Shown piece after piece: positions 47,908 through 55,566 of a stretch of 64,000 bases of DNA. Both the position numbers and the translations under genes were made by a program. The stretch comes from Mesohalobacter halotolerans (lineage in GTDB: Bacteria > Bacteroidota > Bacteroidia > Flavobacteriales > Flavobacteriaceae). The notes under the pieces were generated by a model. That model worked only from the letters and a program-made list of their open reading frames with translations, was not told the DNA's origin and made no database searches. The first letter of the stretch is position 1, and the number at the start of each line of letters is the position of its first letter. The stretch covers positions 248,001-312,000 of the forward strand of contig NZ_SWMU01000003.1 in NCBI RefSeq assembly GCF_006120725.1. The letters are read 5' to 3'.

Positions 47908-48294
47908 ATGGACACAATTCATAAAATAGGTCGTAGAAAAACATCAGTTGCCCGTATTTACATGTCAAAAGGTAAAGGTGATGTTATGGTTAATGGAAAA
48001 AAAGTAAATGAATACTTTACCACTGGACCTCTATTATACAAAATCAATCAAGCTTTTGAACTCACCGAAACTGAAAAACAATATGACCTCAAGGTCAATG
48101 TTTTAGGTGGAGGCATCACTGGTCAAGCAGAAGCCATCCGAATGGCTATCGCAAGAGCGCTTTGCGAAGTTGATGCAGAACACCGTACTACGCTAAAACC
48201 AGAAGGATTGCTTACAAGAGACCCAAGAATGGTTGAGCGTAAGAAATTCGGACAGAAAAAAGCGAGAAAGAAATTCCAATTCTCAAAACGTTAA
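47908..48294 (+). CDS. rpsI: 30S ribosomal protein S9
   Basis: A 128-residue S9 with IGRRKTSVARIYMSKGKG at the N-terminus, GGGITGQAEAIRMAIARAL in the middle and the Lys/Arg-rich tail KKARKKFQFSKR that reaches the decoding-site tRNA. It begins 3 nt after rplM, so the pair is one operon. Confidence 0.96.
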   Translation: MDTIHKIGRRKTSVARIYMSKGKGDVMVNGKKVNEYFTTGPLLYKINQAFELTETEKQYDLKVNVLGGGITGQAEAIRMAIARALCEVDAEHRTTLKPEGLLTRDPRMVERKKFGQKKARKKFQFSKR

Positions 48295-48424
48295 TCAAAT
48301 TTTATATCAATCACATTTTTGTTGTTAAGCGCTTAACCGCGTGAATTAGTTTAGCATCTAAACAACCAAGGCTTAAAAACCACTTGATTGTTGCTATACC
48401 AACAGAACGTAAACTACTAAAAAA
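48295..48424 (+). promoter_or_regulatory. Structured leader upstream of rpsB (putative)
   Basis: The 130-nt gap before rpsB contains the perfect palindrome GTTAAGCGCTTAAC (48324-48337), then a hairpin GTTTAG/CTAAAC with a CAT loop (48349-48363), and a third possible pairing between CAACCAAG (near 48361) and CTTGATTGTTG (near 48383). No T-run follows. S2 represses its own operon through the leader in other bacteria, so an autoregulatory or processing role is possible, but that is inference. Confidence 0.4.
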
Positions 48425-49528
48425 ATGGCAAAACAAACAAAAGTTAAAGAATTACTTGACGCAGGTGTACATTTTGGTCACCTCACCAGACGATGGAATC
48501 CCAACATGGCGCCCTACATTTATATGGAGCGTAATGGCATTCACATCATCAACCTTTACAAAACCGCAGCAAAATTAGATGAAGCCACACAAGCTTTGAC
48601 CAAAATTGCTGCAAGTGGAAGAAAAATCTTATTTGTTGCGACCAAAAAACAAGCTAAAGAAATTGTCGCTGAACAAGCCACTAAAGCTCAACAGCCATAC
48701 ATTACAGAACGCTGGCCTGGTGGGATGCTCACAAATTTTGTGACCATCAGAAAATCGGTCAAAAAGATGGCTGCTGTAGATCGCATGAAAAAAGACGGTA
48801 GTTTTGATACCCTTTCTAAAAAAGAAAAATTGCAAATCAACCGTATGCGTGCAAAGCTTGAAAAAAACTTAGGCTCGATTTCTGATATGACCAGACTTCC
48901 GGGAGCATTGTTTGTGGTGGATATCATCAAAGAGAACATCGCAGTAAAAGAAGCTCAAAAACTTAATATTCCAGTTTTTGCCATGGTTGACACAAATTCT
49001 GATCCTCGTGAAGTCGATTATGTCATTCCAGCAAACGACGATGCGTCTAAGTCAATTAACAAAGTCGTTAGCCACGTAGCCGACAGTATTGTTGGAGGAC
49101 TTGAGAAAAGAGAAACTCAGAAAAAAGAAGACGCTGCTAAAAAAGAAGCTGAGAAGAAAGCTAAAGAAGAAGCCAAATTAGAAAAAGCTAAAAAAGCTGA
49201 AGAAGAGAATAAGGCTGAAGAATCTAAAAAGGCTGAAGAAAAGAAAGCTTCTGCAGCAAAAAAAGACAAAAAAGCTTCTGCAGCAAAAAAAGACAAAAAA
49301 GCTTCTGCAGCAAAAAAAGACAAAAAAGCTTCAGAAGAGAAAAAAGCTGAAGACAAAAAAGATTCAGAGGACAAAAAAGCAGCTGAGGACAAGAAAAAAG
49401 AAACAAAATCGGAACCAAAAAAAACAGCTGAAAAAAAATCTACAGATACAAAAGATAAAGATGAGGTTAAAAAAGACACCTCTGCTAAAGCTAAAAAGAA
49501 ATCAACTACGAAAGAATCTAAATCATAA
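48425..49528 (+). CDS. rpsB: 30S ribosomal protein S2 with long charged C-terminal extension
   Basis: A 367-residue S2. The S2 core occupies residues 1 to about 230 (TKVKELLDAGVHFGHLTRRW, TERWPGGMLTNFVTIRKS, ALFVVDIIKENIAVKEAQ, VDTNSDPREVDYVIPANDD). About 135 further residues are almost only Lys, Glu, Ala, Asp and Ser, including three identical nine-residue units KKASAAKKD. Ordinary S2 proteins are close to 235-260 residues, so the extension is large and low-complexity, probably disordered. Some Bacteroidota S2 proteins have shorter tails of this kind. Cotranscribed with tsf. Confidence 0.95.
   Translation: MAKQTKVKELLDAGVHFGHLTRRWNPNMAPYIYMERNGIHIINLYKTAAKLDEATQALTKIAASGRKILFVATKKQAKEIVAEQATKAQQPYITERWPGGMLTNFVTIRKSVKKMAAVDRMKKDGSFDTLSKKEKLQINRMRAKLEKNLGSISDMTRLPGALFVVDIIKENIAVKEAQKLNIPVFAMVDTNSDPREVDYVIPANDDASKSINKVVSHVADSIVGGLEKRETQKKEDAAKKEAEKKAKEEAKLEKAKKAEEENKAEESKKAEEKKASAAKKDKKASAAKKDKKASAAKKDKKASEEKKAEDKKDSEDKKAAEDKKKETKSEPKKTAEKKSTDTKDKDEVKKDTSAKAKKKSTTKESKS
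49247..49327 (+). repeat. Three 27-nt tandem repeats inside rpsB
   Basis: Three in-frame copies of a 27-nt unit starting GCTTCTGCAGCAAAAAAAG (at 49247, 49274 and 49301) with a partial fourth at 49328. Each encodes nine residues (ASAAKKDKK). The identity suggests recent slippage or unequal exchange, and copy number may vary between strains. Confidence 0.9.
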
Positions 49529-49558
49529 TTTTACCCAACGATCAATTTTTAAATAATC

Positions 49559-50380
49559 ATGACAAAAATAACTGCTGCAGACGTTAAAAAACTTAGAGAG
49601 CAAACTGGTGCTGGTATGATGGATTGTAAAAAAGCCTTGGTTGAAACCGATGGCGATTTTGACAAAGCCATTGAAGCACTGAGAAAAAAAGGTCAAAAAG
49701 TTGCTGCCAAGAGAGCTGATCGCGAATCCTCTGAAGGTGTTGCCATAGCTCTTGTTAATGATGACAGTTCAAAAGGTGTTATCATTTCACTCAACTGTGA
49801 AACTGATTTTGTGGCTAAAAATGAAGATTTTATCAAATTAGCACAGAGTTTTGCTCAAAAAGCGCTTCATGTTTCCTCAAAAGATGAACTTTTAAAACAA
49901 GATTTTGAAAACATAACAGTTGAGGAAAAGTTGATAGAGCAAACCGGCGTTATTGGTGAAAAGATCGAACTCGGTGCGTTTGAAACTTTAGAAGCACCGT
50001 TTGTAGGCTCTTACATTCACGCAGGTAACAAAATTGCTGTCTTAAGTGGTTTGTCAAATGCTGTTGATAAAGCTGATGAGTTAGCTAAGGATGTTGCTAT
50101 GCAAGCTGCTGCTATGAATCCCGTAGCTTTAAATGAAGATGGCGTCGATCAAGCTACAATAGACAAAGAAATTGAAATAGCTAAAGATAACCTAAGACAA
50201 GAAGGTAAGCCTGAAGAGATGCTTGACAAAATTGCTCAAGGTAAATTAAAACGTTTCTTTAAAGACAACACTTTAGTAAACCAAATGTTTATTAAAGACA
50301 ATAAAACTTCTGTTGCTCAATATGCTAAGTCTTTTGGTGACGTTGAAGTTGTTGGCTTTAAGCGTGTGGCTTTAGGTTAA
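49559..50380 (+). CDS. tsf: Elongation factor Ts
   Basis: A 273-residue EF-Ts. The N-terminal domain (VKKLREQTGAGMMDCKKAL), the core with VIISLNCETDFVAKN and the C-terminal PVALNEDGVDQ and LRQEGKPEEMLDKIAQGK are all present; length is close to the E. coli protein. It regenerates EF-Tu-GTP. It begins 30 nt after rpsB and is followed by a strong terminator. Confidence 0.96.
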   Translation: MTKITAADVKKLREQTGAGMMDCKKALVETDGDFDKAIEALRKKGQKVAAKRADRESSEGVAIALVNDDSSKGVIISLNCETDFVAKNEDFIKLAQSFAQKALHVSSKDELLKQDFENITVEEKLIEQTGVIGEKIELGAFETLEAPFVGSYIHAGNKIAVLSGLSNAVDKADELAKDVAMQAAAMNPVALNEDGVDQATIDKEIEIAKDNLRQEGKPEEMLDKIAQGKLKRFFKDNTLVNQMFIKDNKTSVAQYAKSFGDVEVVGFKRVALG

Positions 50381-50414
50381 TTGACTTTAATCTAAGCTTT
50401 TACAAAATAGAATT

Positions 50415-50488
50415 AAATCATCTAGGATTATTATAAATGTTACGTTGAAATCGTTTCAACGTCTCGTATAGTCCTAGATGATTTTTTT
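50415..50488 (+). terminator. Large two-part terminator hairpin after tsf
   Basis: Outer arms AAATCATCTAGGA (50415-50427) and TCCTAGATGATTT (50472-50484) enclose a second hairpin ACGTTGAAA (50442-50450) / TTTCAACGT (50454-50462), and a T-run follows (50482-50488). The 13-bp outer stem plus T-run marks the end of the rpsB-tsf transcript. The inner hairpin is unusual for a simple terminator. Confidence 0.8.
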
Positions 50489-50529
50489 AAGTCAAAAGAA
50501 AGACATTATTAGAAAATGTAGCTTTTTAA

Positions 50530-51405
50530 TTAAAGCAATACTTTACGCCAAATTTGTCTCCAGCGGTATCGTCTTAAAAATTGTCCTTCTTCTTCAGTTA
50601 ATAAATAATTGATCTGTTGTTTTTTAGATTGTCGATATGATTTTAAAACAATCTTAAATTTTAATAACTGATTTCTTTGTTTTGAAATTTTTAAAGCAGC
50701 TATGGCGGTGAGTAAATAATCATAACGCAAGGCATAAAATACGTGACCTTGTTTTTCAAAATAGGCATCTTGATAGGCTTCAGCTGTGGGCTTTAAATGT
50801 TTAACATTTAATTTTGTAATCACTTTTACCTTCCAATTTTTAAACCTTAATTTAAACTCGTCAGCTGTATCCCAACCCATCTGAGATTGTAGACTATCGA
50901 TATCCCTAAAAGCTCTTACCCGATAGGCTTTTAATGCCCCTCGAACATGATCGGCGTTTGTGAGTTTCTCTTCAATCCAATTGCCATGTTTATTAATAGT
51001 ACAAACACCTCCACAGAGTCCAAGCGTTGCATCTTTTAAAAAAGCCTGATTAATGCCACTTAAATAATTTGGAGGAAAGATTAGATCAGCGTCAAATTTA
51101 CAAATGATGTCAAAATAATGGAGATCGATACTCTGTAATCCTTTATTAAAGGCACTAATCACTTTTTGACCGGGTAAATGTTTTTGATCTGAAAAGTTCC
51201 GGACATAAGTTATAGACGGATGTTTACGTTCAAACCCTTTTATCAACTTTGCTGTATCATCAATAGAAGAGTCGTCAACAACGATGATTTTTTGGGGTTT
51301 CAAATTTTGTTTAACTAGTGAATCTAAGCATTGGGAAATATTCTTTTCTTCATTATAAGCAGGTATAATGATGCCGAATTTCAATTGATTCAAAAAATCA
51401 GGCAT
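50530..51405 (-). CDS. Family 2 glycosyltransferase
   Basis: A 291-residue GT2 protein with the full N-terminal signature FGIIIPAYNEEKNISQCLDS, IIVVDDSSIDDTAKLIK and the DXD-like ICKFDADLIFPPNYL, then WDTADEFKLRF in the acceptor region. The C-terminal part is basic and rich in Gln. Cytoplasmic glycosyl transfer to a glycan or lipid acceptor; acceptor unknown. It is separate from the polysaccharide block at the left end and has no glycan neighbours here. Confidence 0.85.
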   Translation of the reverse strand: MPDFLNQLKFGIIIPAYNEEKNISQCLDSLVKQNLKPQKIIVVDDSSIDDTAKLIKGFERKHPSITYVRNFSDQKHLPGQKVISAFNKGLQSIDLHYFDIICKFDADLIFPPNYLSGINQAFLKDATLGLCGGVCTINKHGNWIEEKLTNADHVRGALKAYRVRAFRDIDSLQSQMGWDTADEFKLRFKNWKVKVITKLNVKHLKPTAEAYQDAYFEKQGHVFYALRYDYLLTAIAALKISKQRNQLLKFKIVLKSYRQSKKQQINYLLTEEEGQFLRRYRWRQIWRKVLL

Positions 51406-51508
51406 AATAAGACTTGATTTATCCGTATATAATTAAAAATCAAATAGTTTTAAAACTAAACACTAAATATAAATAGTGTACATAAAATGTTGAATTTTAA
51501 AATATAGT

Positions 51509-52570
51509 TTAGATTTGGTAAGTCATGGCATTAATATTCATACCGGCACCAACGCTGGCAAACATAATGACATCACCTTTATCAAGGGTTTGGTCTTCAA
51601 AATGTCCTTTGAGGAATAAATCATATAAAGTCGGAATGGTAGCCACACTACTGTTACCAAGTTTATCGATACTCATTGGCATAACCTGCTCGGGCATTTC
51701 CATCTCATAAAGTTTATAAAACCGTTGAACAATGGCTTCGTCCATTTTTTCATTGGCTTGATGAATGAATATTTTTTTCAATTGTCTAATATCTTTTCCT
51801 GACTGGTCAAAACAAGATTTCATCGCCTTTGGCACGTTGGATAACGCAAAGTTGTAAATCTTACGCCCGTACATCTTAATGTAACCGGTTGTGTCGCTGA
51901 CATTGGCTTTATTCGTTTCCCCAAAGAAAATAAAGTGAGACTCGTTTTCTGTGAATGTTGCTGACTCGTGTGAAAGCACTCCTGTGTTTTCGTCATCAGA
52001 TTTTTCAAAAATGGTTGCTCCTGCCCCATCGGAATATATCATGCTGTCTCTGTCGTGAGCATCAACTACTCTAGATAGAGTTTCTGCACCAATAACGAGA
52101 CATCTTTTAGCTATACCACTTTCTATAAAAGCTTTAGCTTGAATACTGCCTTCTAACCACCCTGGACAACCAAATATGATGTCGTAAGCTACTGTTTTAG
52201 GATTTTTAATTTTCAAAAAATGCTTTACACGAGAACCTATACTTGGCAAAATATCAGTTTGCGTTGTGCCGTGTTTGACGTCACCGAAATTATGCGCAAC
52301 GATGATATAATCGAGTGTTTCCGGATCAATTTCAGCGTCTTTAATAGCACTTTGAGCGGCGATGGTGGCAATGTCTGATACATTGAGTTCTTCGCTCACA
52401 TATCTTCTTTCTTTAATACCTGTGATATGTTGAAATTTTTTGATGATCACCTCGGGGTGGTCATCGTAACCTTCGCCTGTTTCTGTATAAAATTTGTGAT
52501 TTAAAAAATCTTCATTTTTCCTTACTATTTCGGGAATATAGCAACCTACTCCAGTAATTTTTACAGCCAT
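51509..52570 (-). CDS. 3-oxoacyl-ACP synthase III (FabH)-like enzyme
   Basis: A 353-residue thiolase-fold condensing enzyme. The catalytic triad of KAS III is visible: Cys135 in IIFGCPGWLEG, His270 in KIFIHQANEKMD and Asn306 in KLGNSSVATIPT. The start at 52570 (MAVKITGVGCYIPE) was chosen over an upstream ATG since the fold begins here. It is longer than housekeeping FabH (about 320) and belongs to the FabH-like side branch, so a role in special lipid synthesis is as likely as fatty-acid initiation. It follows the 45-residue protein and the sulfide:quinone-oxidoreductase-like gene in one direction. Confidence 0.85.
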   Translation of the reverse strand: MAVKITGVGCYIPEIVRKNEDFLNHKFYTETGEGYDDHPEVIIKKFQHITGIKERRYVSEELNVSDIATIAAQSAIKDAEIDPETLDYIIVAHNFGDVKHGTTQTDILPSIGSRVKHFLKIKNPKTVAYDIIFGCPGWLEGSIQAKAFIESGIAKRCLVIGAETLSRVVDAHDRDSMIYSDGAGATIFEKSDDENTGVLSHESATFTENESHFIFFGETNKANVSDTTGYIKMYGRKIYNFALSNVPKAMKSCFDQSGKDIRQLKKIFIHQANEKMDEAIVQRFYKLYEMEMPEQVMPMSIDKLGNSSVATIPTLYDLFLKGHFEDQTLDKGDVIMFASVGAGMNINAMTYQI

Positions 52571-52645
52571 AATTTTTGTGTTAAAAAGATTATGCAATTT
52601 AATAAACATCTTTAACAAATTGGCCTAATATATAGAATAAAGTCT

Positions 52646-52783
52646 TTAAGATGTTCTCGTGCCATCATGACCACCAGCGACAATAATCATAACTTTCAAG
52701 CTGATATAGACAAATTTTACAAACTGAATAATTGGATTACGCATGACAAATTTCTGCCAATTTGATATTCGTGTTGTTTTCAT
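52646..52783 (-). CDS. Small 45-residue single-pass membrane protein
   Basis: An ATG at 52781-52783 opens a 45-codon frame that ends at TAA 52646-52648. The protein has a polar start (KTTRISNWQKFVMRNPI), one hydrophobic helix (about residues 19-36) and the tail VAGGHDGTRTS. It begins 11 nt after the end of the flavoprotein gene and ends 75 nt before the FabH-like start, on the same strand. Spacing and composition suggest a real gene co-transcribed with both; I do not know a named family. Confidence 0.6.
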   Translation of the reverse strand: MKTTRISNWQKFVMRNPIIQFVKFVYISLKVMIIVAGGHDGTRTS

Positions 52784-52794
52784 GATTAAGAATT

Positions 52795-54251
52795 TTATTC
52801 TGGTATAAGCCACAAAAAGGGTTTCATTTTTGCTTTATAAATAAAGGCGTGATGCAGCAACAACTTCAACCAATGCCCCGCTAAACCAATGGTCCCAAAA
52901 GTCTTTCCTAGTTTTCTACCTTGAGTTTTCGCATATTTTTTATTGTCAGGCACAATTGGAAATGTAGTAATTGAAATTCCACTTCCCGACGTCAAACCAT
53001 ATCCTGCAGAAGTAATACAAGCCGCACCCATGTTGCACAGTGATCCTTTATGATGTAAGGTTTTAGATTTGGTTTTGATTTGATCAATTATATTATCGGC
53101 GACCAATTTTGCAGTAATTCCTGATGGCATTCCTATTCTAGGTGGCGAAGGAAATATAGGGTTGCCGTTTTTACTATTTCTAGGTCTGGATATTGAATGC
53201 GGAGGTGCAAAAGCGATACCTGGAGCAAAAATATTGGAATAGCTCGGGTTTTGATAGGTTTCTGGCCAGTCCTGAACTGTCCATTCTTCATAGGGTTTTG
53301 AGGTGTAATCTGCATCTACAAGCATAAAGCCTCTAAAAAGCTTGTCTGTGATATCTTTATTGTTTTTGTCATAAGCTTTGAATCCGTGACCTGAGAAAGA
53401 CGGAATTAACATTGAAAAATCAAATTCTTCTTTGTGATATTCACCATCAAGGGTTTCGTAGTGAGCAACACCGTCTTCAATTTTATTGACACCGGCTTTT
53501 AATATCCATTCTATACCGCGATCTTCAAACACCATTTCTATCATGTCTTTTGATTTCATGATGTGACTTCCATAGCTCAACAACATCCCATCCATACCAA
53601 AATCTCCGAGTTCATTTTCATTAGAAATCCATTTGATTTCAGCCATATCTCTCACTTTATGCCGCCTTAATTCCTTTTCTACATTGAGTATATATTCAAA
53701 TGCTGCGCCTTGACAAGTAGATTTAGCATGACCTGTGCCAATCAAAATTTTGGTCTTGAAGCCCTTTTTCATTTTTTGAATGAGCTTTTCTAAATTTTGC
53801 CAAGCGTGTTCTGCATGGGTATAAGTGCAAACAGAATTACATTTATTTTGACCTGGAATTAAGCCTGGTGTAGCTTCAAAATTGAGTTTTGGTCCTGTGG
53901 CATTGATCAAATAATCATAAGTGATTTTTGAAGTTTTATTTTTATCATCATTACTCACATATTCCACTTCAACAAAAGACTGGTCTACTTCTGCATCACC
54001 TTCGGGAAAAAACTTTTCGCTTTAGCTTGAATGAAATCAATTTTTTTCTTTTTGTAAAGTGGTTTTAAAGGAAATAGGATTTTTTTAGAAGGCATTCTTC
54101 CTATACCAACCCATATATTTGAAGGAATCCATTGATAAATTGAATTGGGAGAAACAACGACAACCTGATGCGGTTTACCTAATTTTCTTCTTAAATGTGA
54201 AGCAGCAACATGGCCAGAAATGCCAGCACCGAGAACTACAATCTTTGACAT
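52795..54251 (-). pseudogene. Sulfide:quinone oxidoreductase-like FAD protein, one frameshift
   Basis: Two frames together encode one flavoprotein of about 485 residues. The N-terminal part (start 54251) has the FAD motif IVVLGAGISGHVAASHLRR and runs to KSFFP; the next frame continues as PEGDAEVDQSFVEVEYVS to the stop at 52795. The break is at a T6-C3 run (54004-54012 on this strand's complement): one extra C would restore the frame. Cysteines in KSTCQGAAFEY and SLCNMGAACITSAGYG and the C-terminal amphipathic region fit the sulfide:quinone oxidoreductase family, which feeds sulfide electrons to quinone. Either a real inactivation or a consensus error. It has its own operator-promoter. Confidence 0.8.
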
Positions 54252-54267
54252 GATAACATAATTTTAC

Positions 54268-54311
54268 CAAATGTAGAACTTCACATAAAAATTATAAGTA
54301 ACTCAAGTTAC
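54268..54311 (-). promoter_or_regulatory. Operator plus promoter of the flavoprotein gene
   Basis: On the minus strand the palindrome GTAACTTGAGTTAC (54298-54311) is followed after exactly 22 nt by TACATTTG (54268-54275), a perfect TAnnTTTG, and the ATG is 16 nt further on. The same layout stands before cydA. The palindrome centre would lie near -41 relative to the expected start site, the position of a class II Crp/Fnr activator. Confidence 0.7.
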
Positions 54312-54340
54312 ATAGCTTTGGAATTAGATTTCAAATTAAT

Positions 54341-54515
54341 CCCGGCTTAGGGATAGGAGCGGCACCCTTTTGGTGATGTAGCTTAGCGAAGTTGTCATAC
54401 TGGTGTGCCGCCTATTAGGCACACCGGTATGACTTACTGAGACTTGCTACAGCACCAAAATGTATAGTGGATAGCCCGACACTGACAAACGCACAGCGTT
54501 GTCAGTGGAAGCCTC
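54341..54515. repeat. Multi-hairpin structured intergenic element
   Basis: Between cydB and the flavoprotein gene. A base stem TTTTGGTG..GTAGC (54368-54382) pairs with GCTAC..CACCAAAA (54446-54460). It encloses a 16-nt hairpin GTCATACTGGTGTGCC (54394-54409) / GGCACACCGGTATGAC (54418-54433). A third hairpin ACTGACAA / TTGTCAGT (54481-54506) lies beside it. The flanks GGGATAGGAGCGGCACC and GTATAGTGGATAGCCCGAC resemble inverted-repeat elements that recur in flavobacterial genomes. It is GC-richer than its surroundings. Not a simple terminator: no T-run follows. Confidence 0.7.
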
Positions 54516-54520
54516 ATAAA

Positions 54521-55558
54521 TTAATAACCTTGTTGATCTAATTTGACTTTACCCCAAAATGTCCTGTAGACAAAATAGCTGTAAAGCAGAACTAATGGGC
54601 CACCAACAGCGACAAAACCCATCATGATTTTCAAGGTCTTAATGGACGCGGCTGCATTGTAAATGGTTATGCTATTTTGTATTTCTGGATTGGATAAGAG
54701 TAAACGTGGATATAATTCAAAAGCTACAACTACAAGTAAAAGCGCAATTGTAATACTCGTAAAAATAAAAGCCCATCCATACTGCTTTTTGCTGGCTAAT
54801 CTTGGGACATTGGCAATACTGAGAAAAACTAATAGTGCCACGATAAATAAAACTTTATTCTCTTCAAAAACTACCAGTAAATGATCTAGGTAAATCAAAC
54901 CGTAAGCCGTTGTGACGATATAAGAAATAATAAAAAAGGCCATTCCTTTTCTTAAAAATCCTTGAATTCTATCGTAGAGTTTTCCTTCAGTCTTTAAAAG
55001 TAAGTAAATGGCACCATGCATCATAAATAATGCGAGACTAGTCACTCCAACTAATATTGAAAAGGGGTTTAAAAAATCAAAAAAACCACGCCCCACATAT
55101 TCGTAATTGTTGTCCAAAGGCATGCCATTTAAAATGTTGCCCAAAACCACTCCCAATAAAAAGGCAAGCATAATACTTGAAATAGAATAACTCCAGTCCC
55201 ACATTCTTCTCCACCACAGCATGTCTTCCATATTTCTGAATTTGATGGAAATTCCTCTGAAGATGATGAATAGTAAAAATAAAATGAACGGTGTGTACAT
55301 GGCAGAAAATAGTGTACCATAAAACACGGGGAAACCAGCAAACAAAGTGCCTCCACCAATGACTAACCACACTTCGTTACAATGCCATGTTGGGTCTATG
55401 GCTTTTAAAGCGGTCTCTCGACTGGTATTTTTCCTAAAAAACATGTGCCAGGCACCAGCGCCAAAATCAAAACCATCTAAAATTGCGTAACCTGAAAAAA
55501 GACCACCAACTATTAAAAACCACCAAGTTGGATAATCTATACCTAATAATGTATCCAT
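54521..55558 (-). CDS. cydB: Cytochrome bd quinol oxidase subunit II
   Basis: A 345-residue membrane subunit with about eight to nine helices. The N-terminus shows GYAILDGFDFGAGAWHMFF and WHCNEVWLVIGGGTLFAGFP, typical of CydB. It pairs with CydA to form the proton-motive, high-affinity quinol oxidase that works at low oxygen and tolerates sulfide. It begins 8 nt after cydA. Confidence 0.94.
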   Translation of the reverse strand: MDTLLGIDYPTWWFLIVGGLFSGYAILDGFDFGAGAWHMFFRKNTSRETALKAIDPTWHCNEVWLVIGGGTLFAGFPVFYGTLFSAMYTPFILFLLFIIFRGISIKFRNMEDMLWWRRMWDWSYSISSIMLAFLLGVVLGNILNGMPLDNNYEYVGRGFFDFLNPFSILVGVTSLALFMMHGAIYLLLKTEGKLYDRIQGFLRKGMAFFIISYIVTTAYGLIYLDHLLVVFEENKVLFIVALLVFLSIANVPRLASKKQYGWAFIFTSITIALLLVVVAFELYPRLLLSNPEIQNSITIYNAAASIKTLKIMMGFVAVGGPLVLLYSYFVYRTFWGKVKLDQQGY

Positions 55559-55566
55559 AAATATTT

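Noticed and set aside
49247-49327. CRISPR-like array
   Set aside because: Repeats are contiguous 27-nt units without spacers and lie in frame within rpsB.
49117-49479. Ser/Phe-rich open frame opposite the rpsB tail
   Set aside because: It is the complement of the Lys/Glu/Ala-coding low-complexity stretch; the composition is forced by the sense codons and there is no independent start signal or homology.
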